This document shows, piece by piece, positions 9,601 through 18,936 of a stretch of 35,039 nt of DNA. Both the position numbers and the translations under genes were made by a program. Numbering within the stretch: position 1 is the first letter of the stretch; the number at the start of each line of letters is the position of its first letter. Origin of the DNA: Planctomycetaceae bacterium (GTDB taxonomy: Bacteria; Planctomycetota; Planctomycetia; Planctomycetales; Planctomycetaceae). The notes below the pieces were generated by a model, which saw only the letters and a list, made by a program, of their open reading frames with translations, made no database searches and was not told the DNA's origin. Location: NCBI GenBank assembly GCA_947476295.1, contig CANJQC010000050.1, forward strand, positions 1 to 35,039, in the 5' to 3' direction.

Positions 9601-10686
9601 TCCCGAAATCATCGTGGCCCGACGACGATCAAATGCCGCCCGTTCTTGTGTGAGTACAGAAGCCAGATGTGCTTCTTCCGCTTCCGCCTCCGCCACCCGA
9701 TTCTTCATTAGATTCTGCTGGCGGATTAGACGCTGCAAGTCCGACTTCAGTTCTTCCTCGCGCGCTGCATGATGGCGAACCGTCGATTCCAGGCTGGCAA
9801 TCCGGCTGCGAAGATCACTTCGCTGCCGTTCGACTGCTCGCAGCTGATCATCGACTTCTGCCAATGCGGCATCGGCTGCAGTGACCTGTGATTCTGCTTC
9901 TGCCTGTTTTTGGCCTAGTTCCAGCAGCGTGGCTGCGGATTCCTGCATCTGTGCCTGCAGCAGATCGCGTTGAGTCGACTCACGACGAAAGTCGTCAGCG
10001 GCCAGCCCAACCCACAACTGTTCGAGTTCCGTGGAAACCGATCGATAACGCGACGCCCGCTGGGCTTGAGTCCGCACGGTGCTTACCTGCGTTTCGACTT
10101 CCTCGACAAGATCGGAAAGCCGGACAAGGTTCTGTTCCACTCTTTCAAGCCGCTTGAGCGCCTCCGTTCGTTTTTGTTTGAAGCGACTAATCCCCGCTGC
10201 TTCTTCAAAGATCAGCCGGCGATTGGCGGCATTCGACTGCAGAATCTGATCGACACGGCCTTGTTCGATGATGCAGTACGTTGCCGCACCTGCACCGGTG
10301 CCGACGAACAGTTCGCGGACATCTTTCAATCGGGCCGTGTTGCGATTGATCAGGTATTCCGAATCTCCGGACTGCCAGATTCGGCGTCCGATCGAGACTT
10401 CATCCAGATCTATCGGGATAAATCGGCTTTGGTTGTTGAAGGTCAGTGTGGCTTCTGCAAACTGTGATCCCGTACGGCTGGCGGAGCCGTTGAAAATCAC
10501 GTCGGTCATGTCCTTCCCGCGGAGACTCTTTGCGCTTTGGTCACCCAGAATCCACTTAATTGAGTCCACGACGTTGCTCTTTCCGCTCCCGTTCGGACCT
10601 ACAACACCGGTGATTCCCGATGCAAAGTCAAAACTGGTGCGGTCGGCGAAACTCTTGAATCCAAAGAGTTCGAGCGACTTGAGCAT
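6664..10686 (-). CDS. smc: Chromosome segregation ATPase SMC
   Basis: 1340 residues. It has the full SMC architecture: N-terminal LFGFKSFAD and Walker A GPNGSGKS at about residues 32-39, two long coiled coils, a central hinge, and the C-terminal ABC signature [14 protein letters not shown] near 1227 with Walker [14 protein letters not shown] near 1255. SMC dimers entrap and organise the chromosome together with ScpA and ScpB; neither partner is in this window. The protein is longer than the usual roughly 1180 residues. Much of the surplus is a polar, low-complexity stretch of about 90-100 residues (about 590-680) that splits the hinge between [10 protein letters not shown] and [10 protein letters not shown]. 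The start ATG at 10686 has AAGGA 9 nt upstream. The gene follows the FlgI-like gene by 17 nt, so the two may be co-transcribed. Confidence 0.97.
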   Translation of the reverse strand: MLKSLELFGFKSFADRTSFDFASGITGVVGPNGSGKSNVVDSIKWILGDQSAKSLRGKDMTDVIFNGSASRTGSQFAEATLTFNNQSRFIPIDLDEVSIGRRIWQSGDSEYLINRNTARLKDVRELFVGTGAGAATYCIIEQGRVDQILQSNAANRRLIFEEAAGISRFKQKRTEALKRLERVEQNLVRLSDLVEEVETQVSTVRTQAQRASRYRSVSTELEQLWVGLAADDFRRESTQRDLLQAQMQESAATLLELGQKQAEAESQVTAADAALAEVDDQLRAVERQRSDLRSRIASLESTVRHHAAREEELKSDLQRLIRQQNLMKNRVAEAEAEEAHLASVLTQERAAFDRRRATMISGDDQVTTLQQALAESRDSIEVARHELMQQVRLNSEATSTLSNLRNLHQSAQQRRDTLEEQSALLNDEIGELQTKMPDLEESWIQVQRALQQVENDADSLIRSREQMVTERSQSQQSLAELREHRSAQVARRAVLEDLEDRQEGFGIGVREILRRAEEADSEPWNRICGSVADLLDVDMENAALLEVALSGRAQLLVVTQIKPLIEYLNSGRCRITDRVGFISIENTDVANGDLSELRRSLRRSDNDMWADGADTEPNASRQADSWWGREKPSSRSGIDSIERMLAAPGSSDPMQVTWVDPRAESPVIRSVFSQGDIAPPVLFGQTGVIGRADGLARPPQSMSTLASHLLADTWVVETLADALRLHSLTEGHCRFVTLQGELIESDGTLFAGTVRNESALLSRKSELRRLRNELHRLEHEIAQRELMLRSLSQNIVSTDDQLTQTRSKVNEHVSKLRTSEHVVVEQRRQLNETQRRAGLLTAQEQELADEIGDLVAQIKNAQQQHQLGEALLLQRQEHIAELTDGQIARQHELDAIDRDRNAVSLELTRSEERLLGLQEAVERVREDHEQRQLQHQEADRRLTAAAERQRDLLIARLNASAEVAELCVTDEKLATDVHSRASARNRLRVHRNGASSVETQIRDVCRQHELRHHETEIQVRSIDHQLTTTAERIRDEFQIEVREAVESGRSAVAIWLQRDTSAGSSDNESEAESDQLQKRASLTATGDIPIFDESHQRVIIDPPQYTEIRTEIDRRVERLRRQLRKIGNVGTESLDNLIDLETRFQRLNTQLTDLEAARDALSDIVRRINVESRRMFLESFETIRGFFRELFRKLFGGGEADLILEDPDDVLECSIDVVARPPGKELRSISLLSGGEKTLTAVALLLSIFKSRTSPFCILDEVDAALDDGNIGRFVNVLREFQHDTQFIMITHRKPTMAVTDVLYGVTMEESGISSRLSLRFEDVDEQGNFVAAAKKTRAA

Positions 10687-10703
10687 GAAACAGAATCCTT
10701 GGT

Positions 10704-13007
10704 CTACTTCTTTCCGCTGAACGGATGCTTCAATCGGTCCGCAATCCGTGAACCAAATCCAGATACGCCGCCTTTCATCGCCGACATATCCACTGATTCT
10801 GCCTGGAACGTTTCCATTTCGGCTTCAGACTGGGACTTTGGTGATGACGACTCAGCCTGTTCCGTCGTCCTGCCCGACGGCTCGTTCATCGCCTCAGTTT
10901 CAGCAGTCTCAGGATCGGATTGCTCTACACCTTCCATTTCATCACTGTGGCTCCTGGCATCCGCGTCATCATCCGCTTCAGGCGTTGTCGCAGATGGGCT
11001 CGTCGAATCTGATTTCCTGCCAACTCCGCTCTTTGCGTCTTCCTTCGCGTCCTGTTTTTGAACGTCATCGAAGTTAAGGTTCGAGAGCTTCTCTTCCGTT
11101 TCGTTATCCCGAAGTTCTTCTTCATCCAGTTCGTCGAACATTTCCGGCAGCAGTCGAGAGCTTCCGATTTGTTTGCCATCTGCGTCTTCGGACGTTTCTG
11201 AGTCCTCAGGTTTTCCGTCTGTGAGATACATACGACCGGCCTGCGGCATCCTGTCGATACCGAACTGCCCGACAAAATTATGCTGCTGTTCAGCTTCGAT
11301 CAGCAATTGAACAATGTCCGGATACGTTGCACCCAGTTCTCCACAGGCGCGAACGACATCCACGACGCGACTTGAGACGCGCTGCCGCTGCGGTTCTTCG
11401 TTCAGCTTGTAAAGTATGACGTCCACCTCATGGTCGCCAGTGGCTCCGATCACCTTAATATGTCGCCCGGCGTTCAACACGGCTGGAAGCTGCAACTGTT
11501 GTTCCGGACCAAAGACCAGAACTTCCGGCGAGCGACGACGAGTCACATGCACCATCGGCTCACCCGGAGCGTCGATGACGTGTAGCAGAAATCGACTGCC
11601 AAAGGCTGTCGGACGCAGCCAAGGATCATTCGGATCCAATTCTTTGAGCGCTCGAAACGCCCCGTATCGCGTTTCCAGCGAACTTGAATCCATCAACTCT
11701 CGCAGCGCAAGCACAGAGTCAGCATCGTCGATCACTGACATTGCGACAAACGCATACACACGGAACGCCGGTTGATCACGTGCGGCTTCCTTCAGGATCA
11801 AGATCCCAGATGCGTCGCCTAAATATGCCAGTGCCTGCGCCGCCTGAAACTTCACTTCAAAGTCTGTTGACTCTAGGGCATCCTTGAGGAACGGTATTCC
11901 ATTGTCACCGATCGCTTCCAGCTGCAATGCTGCAGTCTGTGCTTTTTCCGGATCCATAATGTCGCGTGCCAGTTTTTCGACTCGAATGCGGCGCGCAACA
12001 TCGGACTCATTAAAGGCAATGCTGCGGATGACAGCCTGATAGCGCGGGAAATTGTTGACGTACTGAGGATGAACTTTTAAGCTGATCAAGTCATCCTGCT
12101 TTGCTTCCGCACAAGGAATTTTCTGACCGAAATTATTGTAGCGGTTGAATCGTTCTGACACCGCATCGGCAATACGCTTGCTGTTGCGAAAGCCTTTCTT
12201 TTCACGACGCAGCACGATGCTCAGATCGCGTTCCGTCCGCGACATCGCTCCGCCAGGAATTGTACCGTACATGAGTTCGCCCTGGCGTTCTTCCGAAGAT
12301 CCATTAACACCCAGATTGGTCAGGATCGCTCCGCCGGCGACGGCATATTCATGGCCTTTCATCGCACCGCGACCTTCGACGTTCTGTTCTTCAAACATTC
12401 GCGTTTCAAGCAGCCAGCCTCCCTTTAAACTGGTCGCTTTGGCCTGAGGTGGAATTGCCACGCGTACGTCGAAACGCTGGCCTTTTCTGACCATCGCCGG
12501 CAGATAGGCAGTGACTACCACCAGCGCCGTATCCTGCGAGGCCAGAATACGTTTGCTGTCCTTAACGTTGCGGCGAGACATCTCGTTCTTCAGCTGTGTT
12601 CGCAGTGCAGAAGGCGTCGGATCGCCCCCGGTACCGTTCAAACCCGTGACCAGTCCTACACCACGTGTCGTAATGACAGTATTGCCCTGGACGCTCATGT
12701 ATTCAGACAGCAGCGGTGTCTTGATACTGGTGCCAAAGTCGTCATCTTCGTCGTCTTCAAGTTTTGATTTTGATTTTTTCTTTTCGTCGCTTGCCTCCTC
12801 TTTCGGTTCCTTGTCGCTTCCAAACCGATCCGCCAGCATCGCTGCGCCGGGCATGGTCATCAGTCCGGTTGCGCAGCCGCAGACGAGTGTAGACGTCAGC
12901 AGGCAGATGACTGCCATTGCCAGTCTGTATTTTCCATCGCAGCGAGCGCGGCATAGCGTTTGAATCGGCCACTGATTGCAGTCAGAGTTCAGCGGAGATA
13001 GGGACAT
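10704..13007 (-). CDS. FlgI (P-ring)-like lipoprotein with HEAT repeats and acidic tail
   Basis: 767 residues from ATG 13007, which has GGAG 7 nt upstream; the adjacent ATG at 13010 is the alternative, and the frame extends to 13202 without a better site. A hydrophobic segment ends in LVCGC, a likely lipobox with Cys45. Residues about 95-345 match the flagellar P-ring protein Flg[57 protein letters not shown]. Residues about 345-470 are HEAT-like helical repeats ([20 protein letters not shown], then [10 protein letters not shown]). The last 170 residues are Asp/Glu/Ser-rich and probably disordered, ending in [14 protein letters not shown]. True FlgI has neither the HEAT repeats nor the tail, and no flagellar gene is nearby, so a flagellar role is doubtful; an envelope ring or scaffold is an inference. 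Confidence 0.8.
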   Translation of the reverse strand: MSLSPLNSDCNQWPIQTLCRARCDGKYRLAMAVICLLTSTLVCGCATGLMTMPGAAMLADRFGSDKEPKEEASDEKKKSKSKLEDDEDDDFGTSIKTPLLSEYMSVQGNTVITTRGVGLVTGLNGTGGDPTPSALRTQLKNEMSRRNVKDSKRILASQDTALVVVTAYLPAMVRKGQRFDVRVAIPPQAKATSLKGGWLLETRMFEEQNVEGRGAMKGHEYAVAGGAILTNLGVNGSSEERQGELMYGTIPGGAMSRTERDLSIVLRREKKGFRNSKRIADAVSERFNRYNNFGQKIPCAEAKQDDLISLKVHPQYVNNFPRYQAVIRSIAFNESDVARRIRVEKLARDIMDPEKAQTAALQLEAIGDNGIPFLKDALESTDFEVKFQAAQALAYLGDASGILILKEAARDQPAFRVYAFVAMSVIDDADSVLALRELMDSSSLETRYGAFRALKELDPNDPWLRPTAFGSRFLLHVIDAPGEPMVHVTRRRSPEVLVFGPEQQLQLPAVLNAGRHIKVIGATGDHEVDVILYKLNEEPQRQRVSSRVVDVVRACGELGATYPDIVQLLIEAEQQHNFVGQFGIDRMPQAGRMYLTDGKPEDSETSEDADGKQIGSSRLLPEMFDELDEEELRDNETEEKLSNLNFDDVQKQDAKEDAKSGVGRKSDSTSPSATTPEADDDADARSHSDEMEGVEQSDPETAETEAMNEPSGRTTEQAESSSPKSQSEAEMETFQAESVDMSAMKGGVSGFGSRIADRLKHPFSGKK

Positions 13008-13241
13008 CATGCAGCTCCGTTGCCGTGTCGAACCGTCATTGATCGTGCCGGCAACAGACTTGCCGTACGAACCGCGTCGGATTTTCACGAAGCCGCCGCG
13101 CAAACAAAAATACACCGCAGGTACGCAGTGAAATTCGCTGCAAAGCAGACTGAGTTTGAAGAAACGGGAAAGGAAAAGGTGGAACGCAACTGCATTTGAC
13201 ATTCAGATTCACCGGTCGCGGTGGGTGGACAGCCCCGAATT

Positions 13242-13267
13242 TGTTGATCTGATTGGAAAGATCAACA
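13242..13267. repeat. Perfect 9-bp inverted repeat (hairpin or operator)
   Basis: TGTTGATCT at 13242-13250 pairs with AGATCAACA at 13259-13267 around an 8-base spacer. It lies about 235 bases upstream of the FlgI-like start, in its presumed leader or promoter region. There is no T-run, so it is not a terminator; a protein-binding dyad is possible. Confidence 0.5.
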
Positions 13268-13614
13268 TCGTTGGAACCGCGATTGTCGCCGATATCTCAG
13301 AGGGATGATCCGGACATCGACCATTAGAATCTGTGTGGCCAAGATGCGGCTACAGAACAACTTCACGGTTCAAACCATACTATGTCAGGATTTCCCGCGT
13401 CAATGGCCTTCAGCCTCTGCTCAATCCGTGAGTCGAAGCGATTTCCCGAAGCCCCGATTCATCCGGCAAGAAATGCAATCACATTGCCTCCGCCTGCAAA
13501 GAGGCGCTCCGACACCGCCAGACGCACCGGCAGATTCTGCCAGTTCAGCAGCCACTTTCTGCCGGACAGGATTTTCGCAGCTCCCTCTGCGGCGAGCCGA
13601 TAAACGAAGAGACG

Positions 13615-13643
13615 TGTTCATTGTTTCCCAGGCAAACTATAAT
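13615..13643 (+). promoter_or_regulatory. Candidate sigma70-type promoter for the GT39 gene
   Basis: A perfect TATAAT at 13638-13643 is preceded, 17 bases earlier, by TGTTCA (13615-13620), a weak match to TTGACA. Transcription would begin near 13650, about 48 bases before the ATG at 13698. Only the -10 box is convincing. Confidence 0.35.
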
Positions 13644-13697
13644 CTGCGACTTCCGGTGTATGCGACAAAACAGTAGCGGACAATAACCAGTCGACCA

Positions 13698-15302
13698 ATG
13701 CCGATCGATTCGCCGTCAAATCCCCCTTGTTGCAGAATTCCGCGGAAAGCGCACAAATTGTCACGCTCAATTCCGGTCGGACGCTGCTTACTCGGACTAG
13801 CGTGTCTGAGCAGCCTGCTGCTGATGTGGCCCATGTTTTTCGCCGGTGCCCTAGTACTTGACGAACATGGATCGTATTGGATTGTCGATTCCGATCTGCC
13901 CGGAAGTTCGCTGACTCGCAGCCTAGACTATGCTGCCATACCACCGTTATCCGGCTGGTTGCAGAGCATTTTCCTGTTCGTGTTCGGGAAGAGTGAATTT
14001 GCGTTCCGGTTGCCATCGGCCGTCTGCCATCTGGCGGCAGTCGTTGTGATCTACAAAATCGGCACGGATGTTTACGATCGGACACTGGGTGGCCTTGCGG
14101 CACTGGTACTCGCGTGGCATCCTGAAGCGCTGGATGAAGTCCGAATCGCCAGATGTTACGGTCTGGTGTTACTGATGTCATCGCTGGTGCTGTGGGCCAC
14201 ATGTCACTGGATCAAATTTCCCCGCTCTCCAGCATGGAGTCTGCTCTGGGCGCTGTCGGCGGCAGGGCTGCTTTGGACTCATTACACTTCCGCATTGCTG
14301 GTGATGATCAGCGGAACGTGGATCGGCGTCGCAAGTCTTCTGTCACGAAATGTCGGCAGAAATGTTTTATGGTGGCTGGTGAACATGATCGGACTTGCCG
14401 TATTGTGTCTGCCGCTGATAGCGCCTGTCCTGCGATTGCGGGAATGGGGGCCGTTCCTGAACTACATGTCGGGGGATCAGTCCATCTGGAAATTTATCGG
14501 GCCTGTCTGGTGGCTGGGAATTCCTGTCGGCTGGCTGGTGTGTCTTGTCTGCCGATCAGCGGGACTAACAGCGCGTGAATGGCCACCGTCATTCTGGCGA
14601 TCTGCGAGTTTGTTGATGGCGTGTTCATTGCTGCCGATGCTGATCCTCGCCGCATTGGCGTCTGGCGACATGTCGAGCCTTGCGAATCCTCGTTATCGCG
14701 TCGCGTATGTTCCGGCAGGTGCGTGTCTGTTGGCGTTGATCATGCGTTTTCGGTCGCAGTGGGCGGTCGCTGCAGCTGGAACCGTTGCCGCTTTGGTGGT
14801 GGCCTGGACCATGTCGCCGGCTGCACCGTGGCAACTGGCTCGGCTGGGGAGTGCAACTGATGCAGAGTGGCGTGAAGTGGGATTGCACTTGGCGGAACAT
14901 TCAAAACCCGGTGAAGCGATTTTCGTGCAAAGCGGCCTAGTGGAATCCAGCCTGGTGTCTTCGTATGCCGGTGATTCGATGTTCATGGAATACGTTGCCT
15001 GCCGTGTGAGCCGCTTCTATCTTGAGACTCCGCATCCCCGTCTTGGATTGCCGTTCTTGTGGGATGATCGATCCGGTGTGCGTGAATTTTTTCGAAACGT
15101 ACTTCTGAAGATGAACGACCCAGGCCCGGCGGATGGCGCCGCAGCTTCATTCTGGATAGCGTCGGCGACGGACACGGACCTGAATCGAAATTCGCTCGCC
15201 GGAATGCAGCAGTTAGCGCTGACCACTGGATACGCGCTGACGGAATATCGCAGTTGGGCTAACGTGCGATTGGAACGCTACGCGATGCGCAACGATCAAT
15301 GA
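13698..15302 (+). CDS. Membrane glycosyltransferase, GT39/ArnT-like (PMT family)
   Basis: 534 residues with about ten or more hydrophobic segments. The N-terminal part has the acidic motif typical of dolichyl/polyprenyl-phosphate-sugar transferases: ALVLDEHGSYW with D55-E56 just after the first membrane helix, followed by AAIPPLSGWLQSIF and FRLPSAVCH, which correspond to the PPLxY-like and R-x-P regions of the family. The rest alternates membrane helices with a final soluble domain of about 170 residues. Such proteins transfer a sugar from a lipid carrier to lipid or protein on the outer face of the inner membrane. The acceptor cannot be told. The start lacks a Shine-Dalgarno sequence but a TATAAT box lies about 55 bases upstream. 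The next gene, a methyltransferase, follows in the same direction after about 170 bases. Confidence 0.8.
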   Translation: MPIDSPSNPPCCRIPRKAHKLSRSIPVGRCLLGLACLSSLLLMWPMFFAGALVLDEHGSYWIVDSDLPGSSLTRSLDYAAIPPLSGWLQSIFLFVFGKSEFAFRLPSAVCHLAAVVVIYKIGTDVYDRTLGGLAALVLAWHPEALDEVRIARCYGLVLLMSSLVLWATCHWIKFPRSPAWSLLWALSAAGLLWTHYTSALLVMISGTWIGVASLLSRNVGRNVLWWLVNMIGLAVLCLPLIAPVLRLREWGPFLNYMSGDQSIWKFIGPVWWLGIPVGWLVCLVCRSAGLTAREWPPSFWRSASLLMACSLLPMLILAALASGDMSSLANPRYRVAYVPAGACLLALIMRFRSQWAVAAAGTVAALVVAWTMSPAAPWQLARLGSATDAEWREVGLHLAEHSKPGEAIFVQSGLVESSLVSSYAGDSMFMEYVACRVSRFYLETPHPRLGLPFLWDDRSGVREFFRNVLLKMNDPGPADGAAASFWIASATDTDLNRNSLAGMQQLALTTGYALTEYRSWANVRLERYAMRNDQ

Positions 15303-15473
15303 TCCGTCTCGTCGTCGTTTTCTCACCAGGTTGCCGCTCGACGCGGCTGATTTAAACTGCAACCATACTCGGCAATCGATAATCGTCGATGAGCCGCATT
15401 GAATCCTTCCTGTCGATAAGTGATCTATGGCGCCTGCGAATCAAATGCGGTCCGCCTGAACGAAAACGATGCT

Positions 15474-16529
15474 ATGTCAATATCGAGTGCAGATGCTGAT
15501 GTCGGTGCAGAGCACACTGTTCAAGATCTGTACTCGCTGAAAGTATCGGCAGTTGCGTCCGATTCAGACATTGTCAGGACGGCAACGTGTCCGGTCTGTG
15601 GTCACAATGAAGCCCGTCGAAAGTACTTGATCAACGGCACAAAATTTGAGATCGTCAACTGCACGCAGTGCAATCTGGGGTCGCTTTGGCCGCTGCCAAC
15701 AGGCAATGAAATTCGGTCGTTCTATCCGGAAGACTATTACGGCGACGGCGGTTCTAAATTCTCGTCAGTCATCGAACGAGTGGTGCGGATGATCGCGGCA
15801 CGCAGCGCTTTGTTCGTGGCGCGATCGATTCGCCGGAGTGGCCGTGTGCTGGACGTCGGATGTGGTCGTGGAATTACCTTGCGTGCCCTCGCCGACGCGG
15901 GCTGTGAAACTCACGGGTTCGAAGTATCAAAACACGCGCTGCGCGGCATTGATCCTCGAGTCCAGGTCACAGTAGCCAATTCGCTCGCACAGGCAGGCTA
16001 TCCGGGCGGCCACTTTGATGGTGTCCTGTTGTGGCACGTTCTGGAACATGTCCCCGATCCTAGCGGAGTGCTCAGGGAGGCATGGCGAATTCTGAAACCA
16101 GGTGGTGTCGTGATAGTAGCCGTTCCGAACTACTCAAGCCTTCAGGCAACGTGGTCTGGTGCCGCCTGGTTCCATCTGGATCCGCCGCGACACCTTTATC
16201 ATTTCCCCATCACCGCGCTGGAGCAAATGATCACAACAGTCGGCTTCGTGCCGATTTCACGACACCATTTTTCACTCCGACAGAATCCGTTTGGCTGGAT
16301 TCAGAGTTTTCAGAATCGGCTCCCGTGGATGCCACGTAACGGCCTGTATGCGATGCTCCACCGCATTGAGTCCAATCGTCGCAAGCCATTTACGCTGGCC
16401 ATCCGACTGCAGCTTTGGCTCTGCTTCTGGATCCTCGCCCTCCCGTCGCTCCTGCTAAGCATCCTAGCCGCCCTTTTGCGCAGTGGTGCCACGATCCACA
16501 TGGTGGGCCGAAAGCCACTGACGAATTGA
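15474..16529 (+). CDS. SAM-dependent methyltransferase with N-terminal zinc ribbon
   Basis: 351 residues from the ATG at 15474; an in-frame GTG at 15420 would add 18 residues, and neither has a clear ribosome site. The N-terminus holds CPVCG and, about 25 residues later, CTQC, a four-Cys zinc-binding ribbon. It is followed by FYPEDYYGDGG, common in methyltransferases that act on nucleotide sugars or glycans. The Rossmann motif I is VLDVGCGRGITL, with an acidic residue in HGFEVS at the end of strand 2. LLWHVLEHVPDP and RILKPGGVVIVAVPN are the post-motif and motif III regions. The C-terminus has a hydrophobic segment (WILALPSLLLSILAALL), suggesting membrane attachment. Sitting beside a GT39-type enzyme, it may modify an envelope glycan; that role is inferred from position. 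Confidence 0.85.
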   Translation: MSISSADADVGAEHTVQDLYSLKVSAVASDSDIVRTATCPVCGHNEARRKYLINGTKFEIVNCTQCNLGSLWPLPTGNEIRSFYPEDYYGDGGSKFSSVIERVVRMIAARSALFVARSIRRSGRVLDVGCGRGITLRALADAGCETHGFEVSKHALRGIDPRVQVTVANSLAQAGYPGGHFDGVLLWHVLEHVPDPSGVLREAWRILKPGGVVIVAVPNYSSLQATWSGAAWFHLDPPRHLYHFPITALEQMITTVGFVPISRHHFSLRQNPFGWIQSFQNRLPWMPRNGLYAMLHRIESNRRKPFTLAIRLQLWLCFWILALPSLLLSILAALLRSGATIHMVGRKPLTN

Positions 16530-16566
16530 GTTTTGCGGACGAAGACTTTGGAATACAGAAAGTAAT

Positions 16567-17261
16567 TCACCGATTCATACGACGTCCCACTTTGACAAAC
16601 GCTTCCACCGCGCGTTCCAGTTGTGGCTCCGTATGAGCGGCTGACATTTGGGTTCAGATACGGGCTTCTCCTTTGGGGACGACCGGGAACGAAAAACCGA
16701 CGACGTAGATTCCTTCCTCCAGTATCGCATCAGCCATTCGTGTTGCAAGCGAGGCGTCGCCGATCACTACGGGAGCGATCGGGTGTTCACTTGGCAAAAT
16801 GTTGAATCCATTCTCCGTCATTGCCGAACGGAAGTACTCTGTATTCTGGCGAAGCTGCTTTCTGAGCTGATCAGAAATGATGGCATCCTGATCACTTAGC
16901 AGAGTTTCAAACAATCCGCCGTTGGCATCAAAACACGATCCGTAAAGAATCGTGTCGTCAGTCCCGAGGAAACTCTCAGCTTTTGCTCCAGCGTCTTGTG
17001 AGTCGTCTGGGTGCCACAAATAAAGCGAACCGACGACATTCCGTAGCCCCAGCGATCGAGTGCTTCGTGGGCGGCCCTGATGATCTCCGGGTGATTCGCC
17101 AGTCCCAGATAATTGTTCGCACACAGGTTCAGGACTTCGCGCTGGTCCTGGAGTCGGATATCTGTCTGTTGCGGCGAATCGATGGTGCGTTCCGCTTTGA
17201 AAAGACCCTGCTCACGGATGGATTGCAGTTCAGCGGCGGCGTGTTCCAGAAATGTCGTCAT
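16567..17261 (-). pseudogene. kbl: Broken glycine C-acetyltransferase (2-amino-3-ketobutyrate CoA ligase)
   Basis: The start at 17261 gives a good Kbl N-terminus ([20 protein letters not shown], then [13 protein letters not shown] and THKTLEQKL). Near 16970-16980 the frame shifts by one base, after which Kbl continues as [19 protein letters not shown] and AIISD. There it jumps directly to [17 protein letters not shown], so about 170 residues are missing, including the segment that carries the PLP-binding lysine. Then [19 protein letters not shown] is followed by an in-frame TGA (16654-16656) where the family has Arg, and the rest (TQMSAAHTEPQLERAVEAF) runs on to TGA 16567-16569. Frameshift, internal deletion and nonsense codon each destroy function, so this is a dead gene. 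Intact Kbl (about 395 residues) converts 2-amino-3-ketobutyrate and CoA to glycine and acetyl-CoA in threonine breakdown, with Tdh. No tdh is nearby. Confidence 0.95.
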
Positions 17262-17698
17262 GGCACAGTCCGAGTTTTGGAAATATCGATACGATCGTCA
17301 CAGATCATACTCCTTCGAGGCATCGCAGCTTCACCGCTCGCCTCATAACAATTGATTGTAGTAACCGATCAGCTTGACGATATCCTGTCGAAGATCAGTC
17401 GCGGCATACTGCCGCGAAAGTTTAACGCATGGTGGCGAGTCAATAGGACCGGAAACCGTGTTGTCCGGCAGACGTGTCAACCGTATCGTATGGCTCATTC
17501 ACCCAACTCGTCGGCAAATCTGCTAAAGTCTGCGGAGGAACGTTGCGTGACATGAATCCGTTGCCGTACGATGCCGATTATTGCAGGAAGTGCATATATT
17601 GCCTGAAGAACCGGCGACTGGCACTCACTTGGAGGCGTTGACGTCACAGCGCCTATTGGTATCTAATCCCGCCACTGCCTGAATCTGAGACGCGCGAC
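17262..17698. other. Intergenic spacer with no recognisable feature
   Basis: About 440 bases between the kbl remnant (minus) and the membrane-protein gene (plus). It should hold the promoter of the plus-strand pair, but no convincing -35/-10 pair, dyad or terminator was found. Confidence 0.4.
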
Positions 17699-18118
17699 AT
17701 GTCAAAAAAACAATTGCTGGTCCTTGCTCTCGTCGCCTCAATTCCGGCGGCAGGGTTGTTGGTCAAGATGCTCTTCAGTCTGCTGATTATGTTGAAAGAT
17801 GAATCCAGGGCTGGTGCATTACTTTGGGTGATTTACGTCGTCTGCCTGCTGGGGAGTGCATTCATCGCCTTTCTGCCGTTGTTGCTGTGGCTCTACTACC
17901 CGGCCTCAGGCTTTGCAAATGCCGCTGCGGCTGACGGAGCTATGCAGGATTCCGCTACAGGCTTTGGCGGGAAGGTTGCCGCTGTGGGTGACGATGAAGC
18001 GGCATTTTCGAACGATCATGCGGTCGAAGACGAGGGCGAGGCAATCTTCGATGAAGACGCGATGGAAGAAGACATTGACGAATTCGATGGCGGGTTTGAT
18101 GATGACGATGAAAAGTAG
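17699..18118 (+). CDS. Small two-helix membrane protein with acidic tail, unknown
   Basis: 139 residues. Residues 5-32 and 39-67 are membrane helices, the first preceded by MSKKQ, so the N-terminus should be cytoplasmic and both ends on the same side. Residues about 95-139 are strongly acidic (EDEGEAIFDEDAMEEDIDEF and a final DDDDEK) with no predicted fold, resembling a charged, flexible tail. I do not recognise the family. It is followed after 2 nt by a methyltransferase gene on the same strand, so the two are almost certainly translated from one message. The start ATG follows TCTGAGACGCGCGAC, a weak GAG ribosome site. Confidence 0.7.
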   Translation: MSKKQLLVLALVASIPAAGLLVKMLFSLLIMLKDESRAGALLWVIYVVCLLGSAFIAFLPLLLWLYYPASGFANAAAADGAMQDSATGFGGKVAAVGDDEAAFSNDHAVEDEGEAIFDEDAMEEDIDEFDGGFDDDDEK

Positions 18119-18120
18119 CC

Positions 18121-18936
18121 ATGACGTCTTCGGCCCGAGCATGCTACGATGTTCCCGGATACTGGGACCTGGCATTCAGCGATGAAACAATTCCGGAAGC
18201 CGATTTTCTGGAAGCCGCTGCAGCAGAATTCAGTCCACGCCCTGTCAAGTCTATCCTTGAACTCGGCTGTGGCGGCGGTCGGCAGACGCTTGAAATGTCA
18301 CAGCGTGGATATGCCGTGACGGCCATCGATCTGAATCCGTCCTGCGTCAAATGGACGCAGCGCCGGCTTCAGCGCCGTCAACTATCAACCAGCGTCCTGT
18401 GCGGCGACATGGCGGACTTCAGCCTTGCGAAATCCGCCGATATGGCGCATTGTCTGGTCAACACGTTTCGCCATCTGACCAGCGAACAGACGGCTCGCAA
18501 ACATCTCCAATGTGTAGCAGCCGCATTGAAGCCTGGTGGTCTCTACGTGCTCGGCTTCCACCTGTTGCCACCGGATGCGGCTGAGATCGACTGCGAACGC
18601 TGGACGATTTGCAAAGGTACCACTCGCGTCACGACCACAGTTCGAGTCCTCAACTTCAGTCGCCGCAGCCGCATTGAGACCGTCCGATTCAGTCTGAAAG
18701 TCACAACATCACGTCGCATCATCCGCACGTCCACCGATCACCGTCTGCGTATCTACCGAGCGGATCAGTTTCGCGGCCTGCTGCGAACGGTTCCCGAGTT
18801 CGAACTGATCGGTGTCTATGATTTTTGCTACGATCTTTCAGAATCACTTCCGCTCAACGACATCCTCGGAGACGCAGTTTTTGTACTTCGTCGATCTACT
18901 TCTGCGCGGCGACGGTTTGATCTGGAGACTGCTTAG
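18121..18936 (+). CDS. Class I SAM-dependent methyltransferase
   Basis: 271 residues. Motif I is ILELGCGGGRQT at about residues 45-56; the acidic residue of motif II is in VTAIDLNPS; CGDMADFS and ALKPGGLYVLGFHLLPP are the later SAM-fold motifs. The N-terminus CYDVPGYWDLAFSDET, with a Y-W near the start, fits the small-molecule methyltransferase group (Methyltransf_25-like). The C-terminal half, about residues 160-250, is beta-rich. Substrate unknown. The start lies 2 nt after the preceding stop codon, indicating coupling. The 3' end overlaps the 3' end of the oppositely oriented WD40 gene by 41 bp (18896-18936), so the two transcripts are complementary there. Confidence 0.85.
   Translation: MTSSARACYDVPGYWDLAFSDETIPEADFLEAAAAEFSPRPVKSILELGCGGGRQTLEMSQRGYAVTAIDLNPSCVKWTQRRLQRRQLSTSVLCGDMADFSLAKSADMAHCLVNTFRHLTSEQTARKHLQCVAAALKPGGLYVLGFHLLPPDAAEIDCERWTICKGTTRVTTTVRVLNFSRRSRIETVRFSLKVTTSRRIIRTSTDHRLRIYRADQFRGLLRTVPEFELIGVYDFCYDLSESLPLNDILGDAVFVLRRSTSARRRFDLETA

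Larger units (their letters stand above)
13008..13697. other. Divergent intergenic region
   Basis: About 690 bases between the FlgI-like gene (minus) and the GT39 gene (plus). The left 195 bases are an upstream extension of the FlgI-like frame that lacks a ribosome site. It contains a 9-bp perfect hairpin (13242-13267) and a candidate promoter for the plus-strand gene (13615-13643). The open frames at 13305-13676 (plus) and 13618-14202 (minus) show no recognisable protein and are taken as chance. Confidence 0.5.

Noticed and set aside
13305-14202. 123-residue plus frame and 194-residue minus frame near the GT39 start
   Set aside because: The minus frame overlaps the well-supported GT39 gene; the plus frame has no ribosome site and no protein-like pattern.
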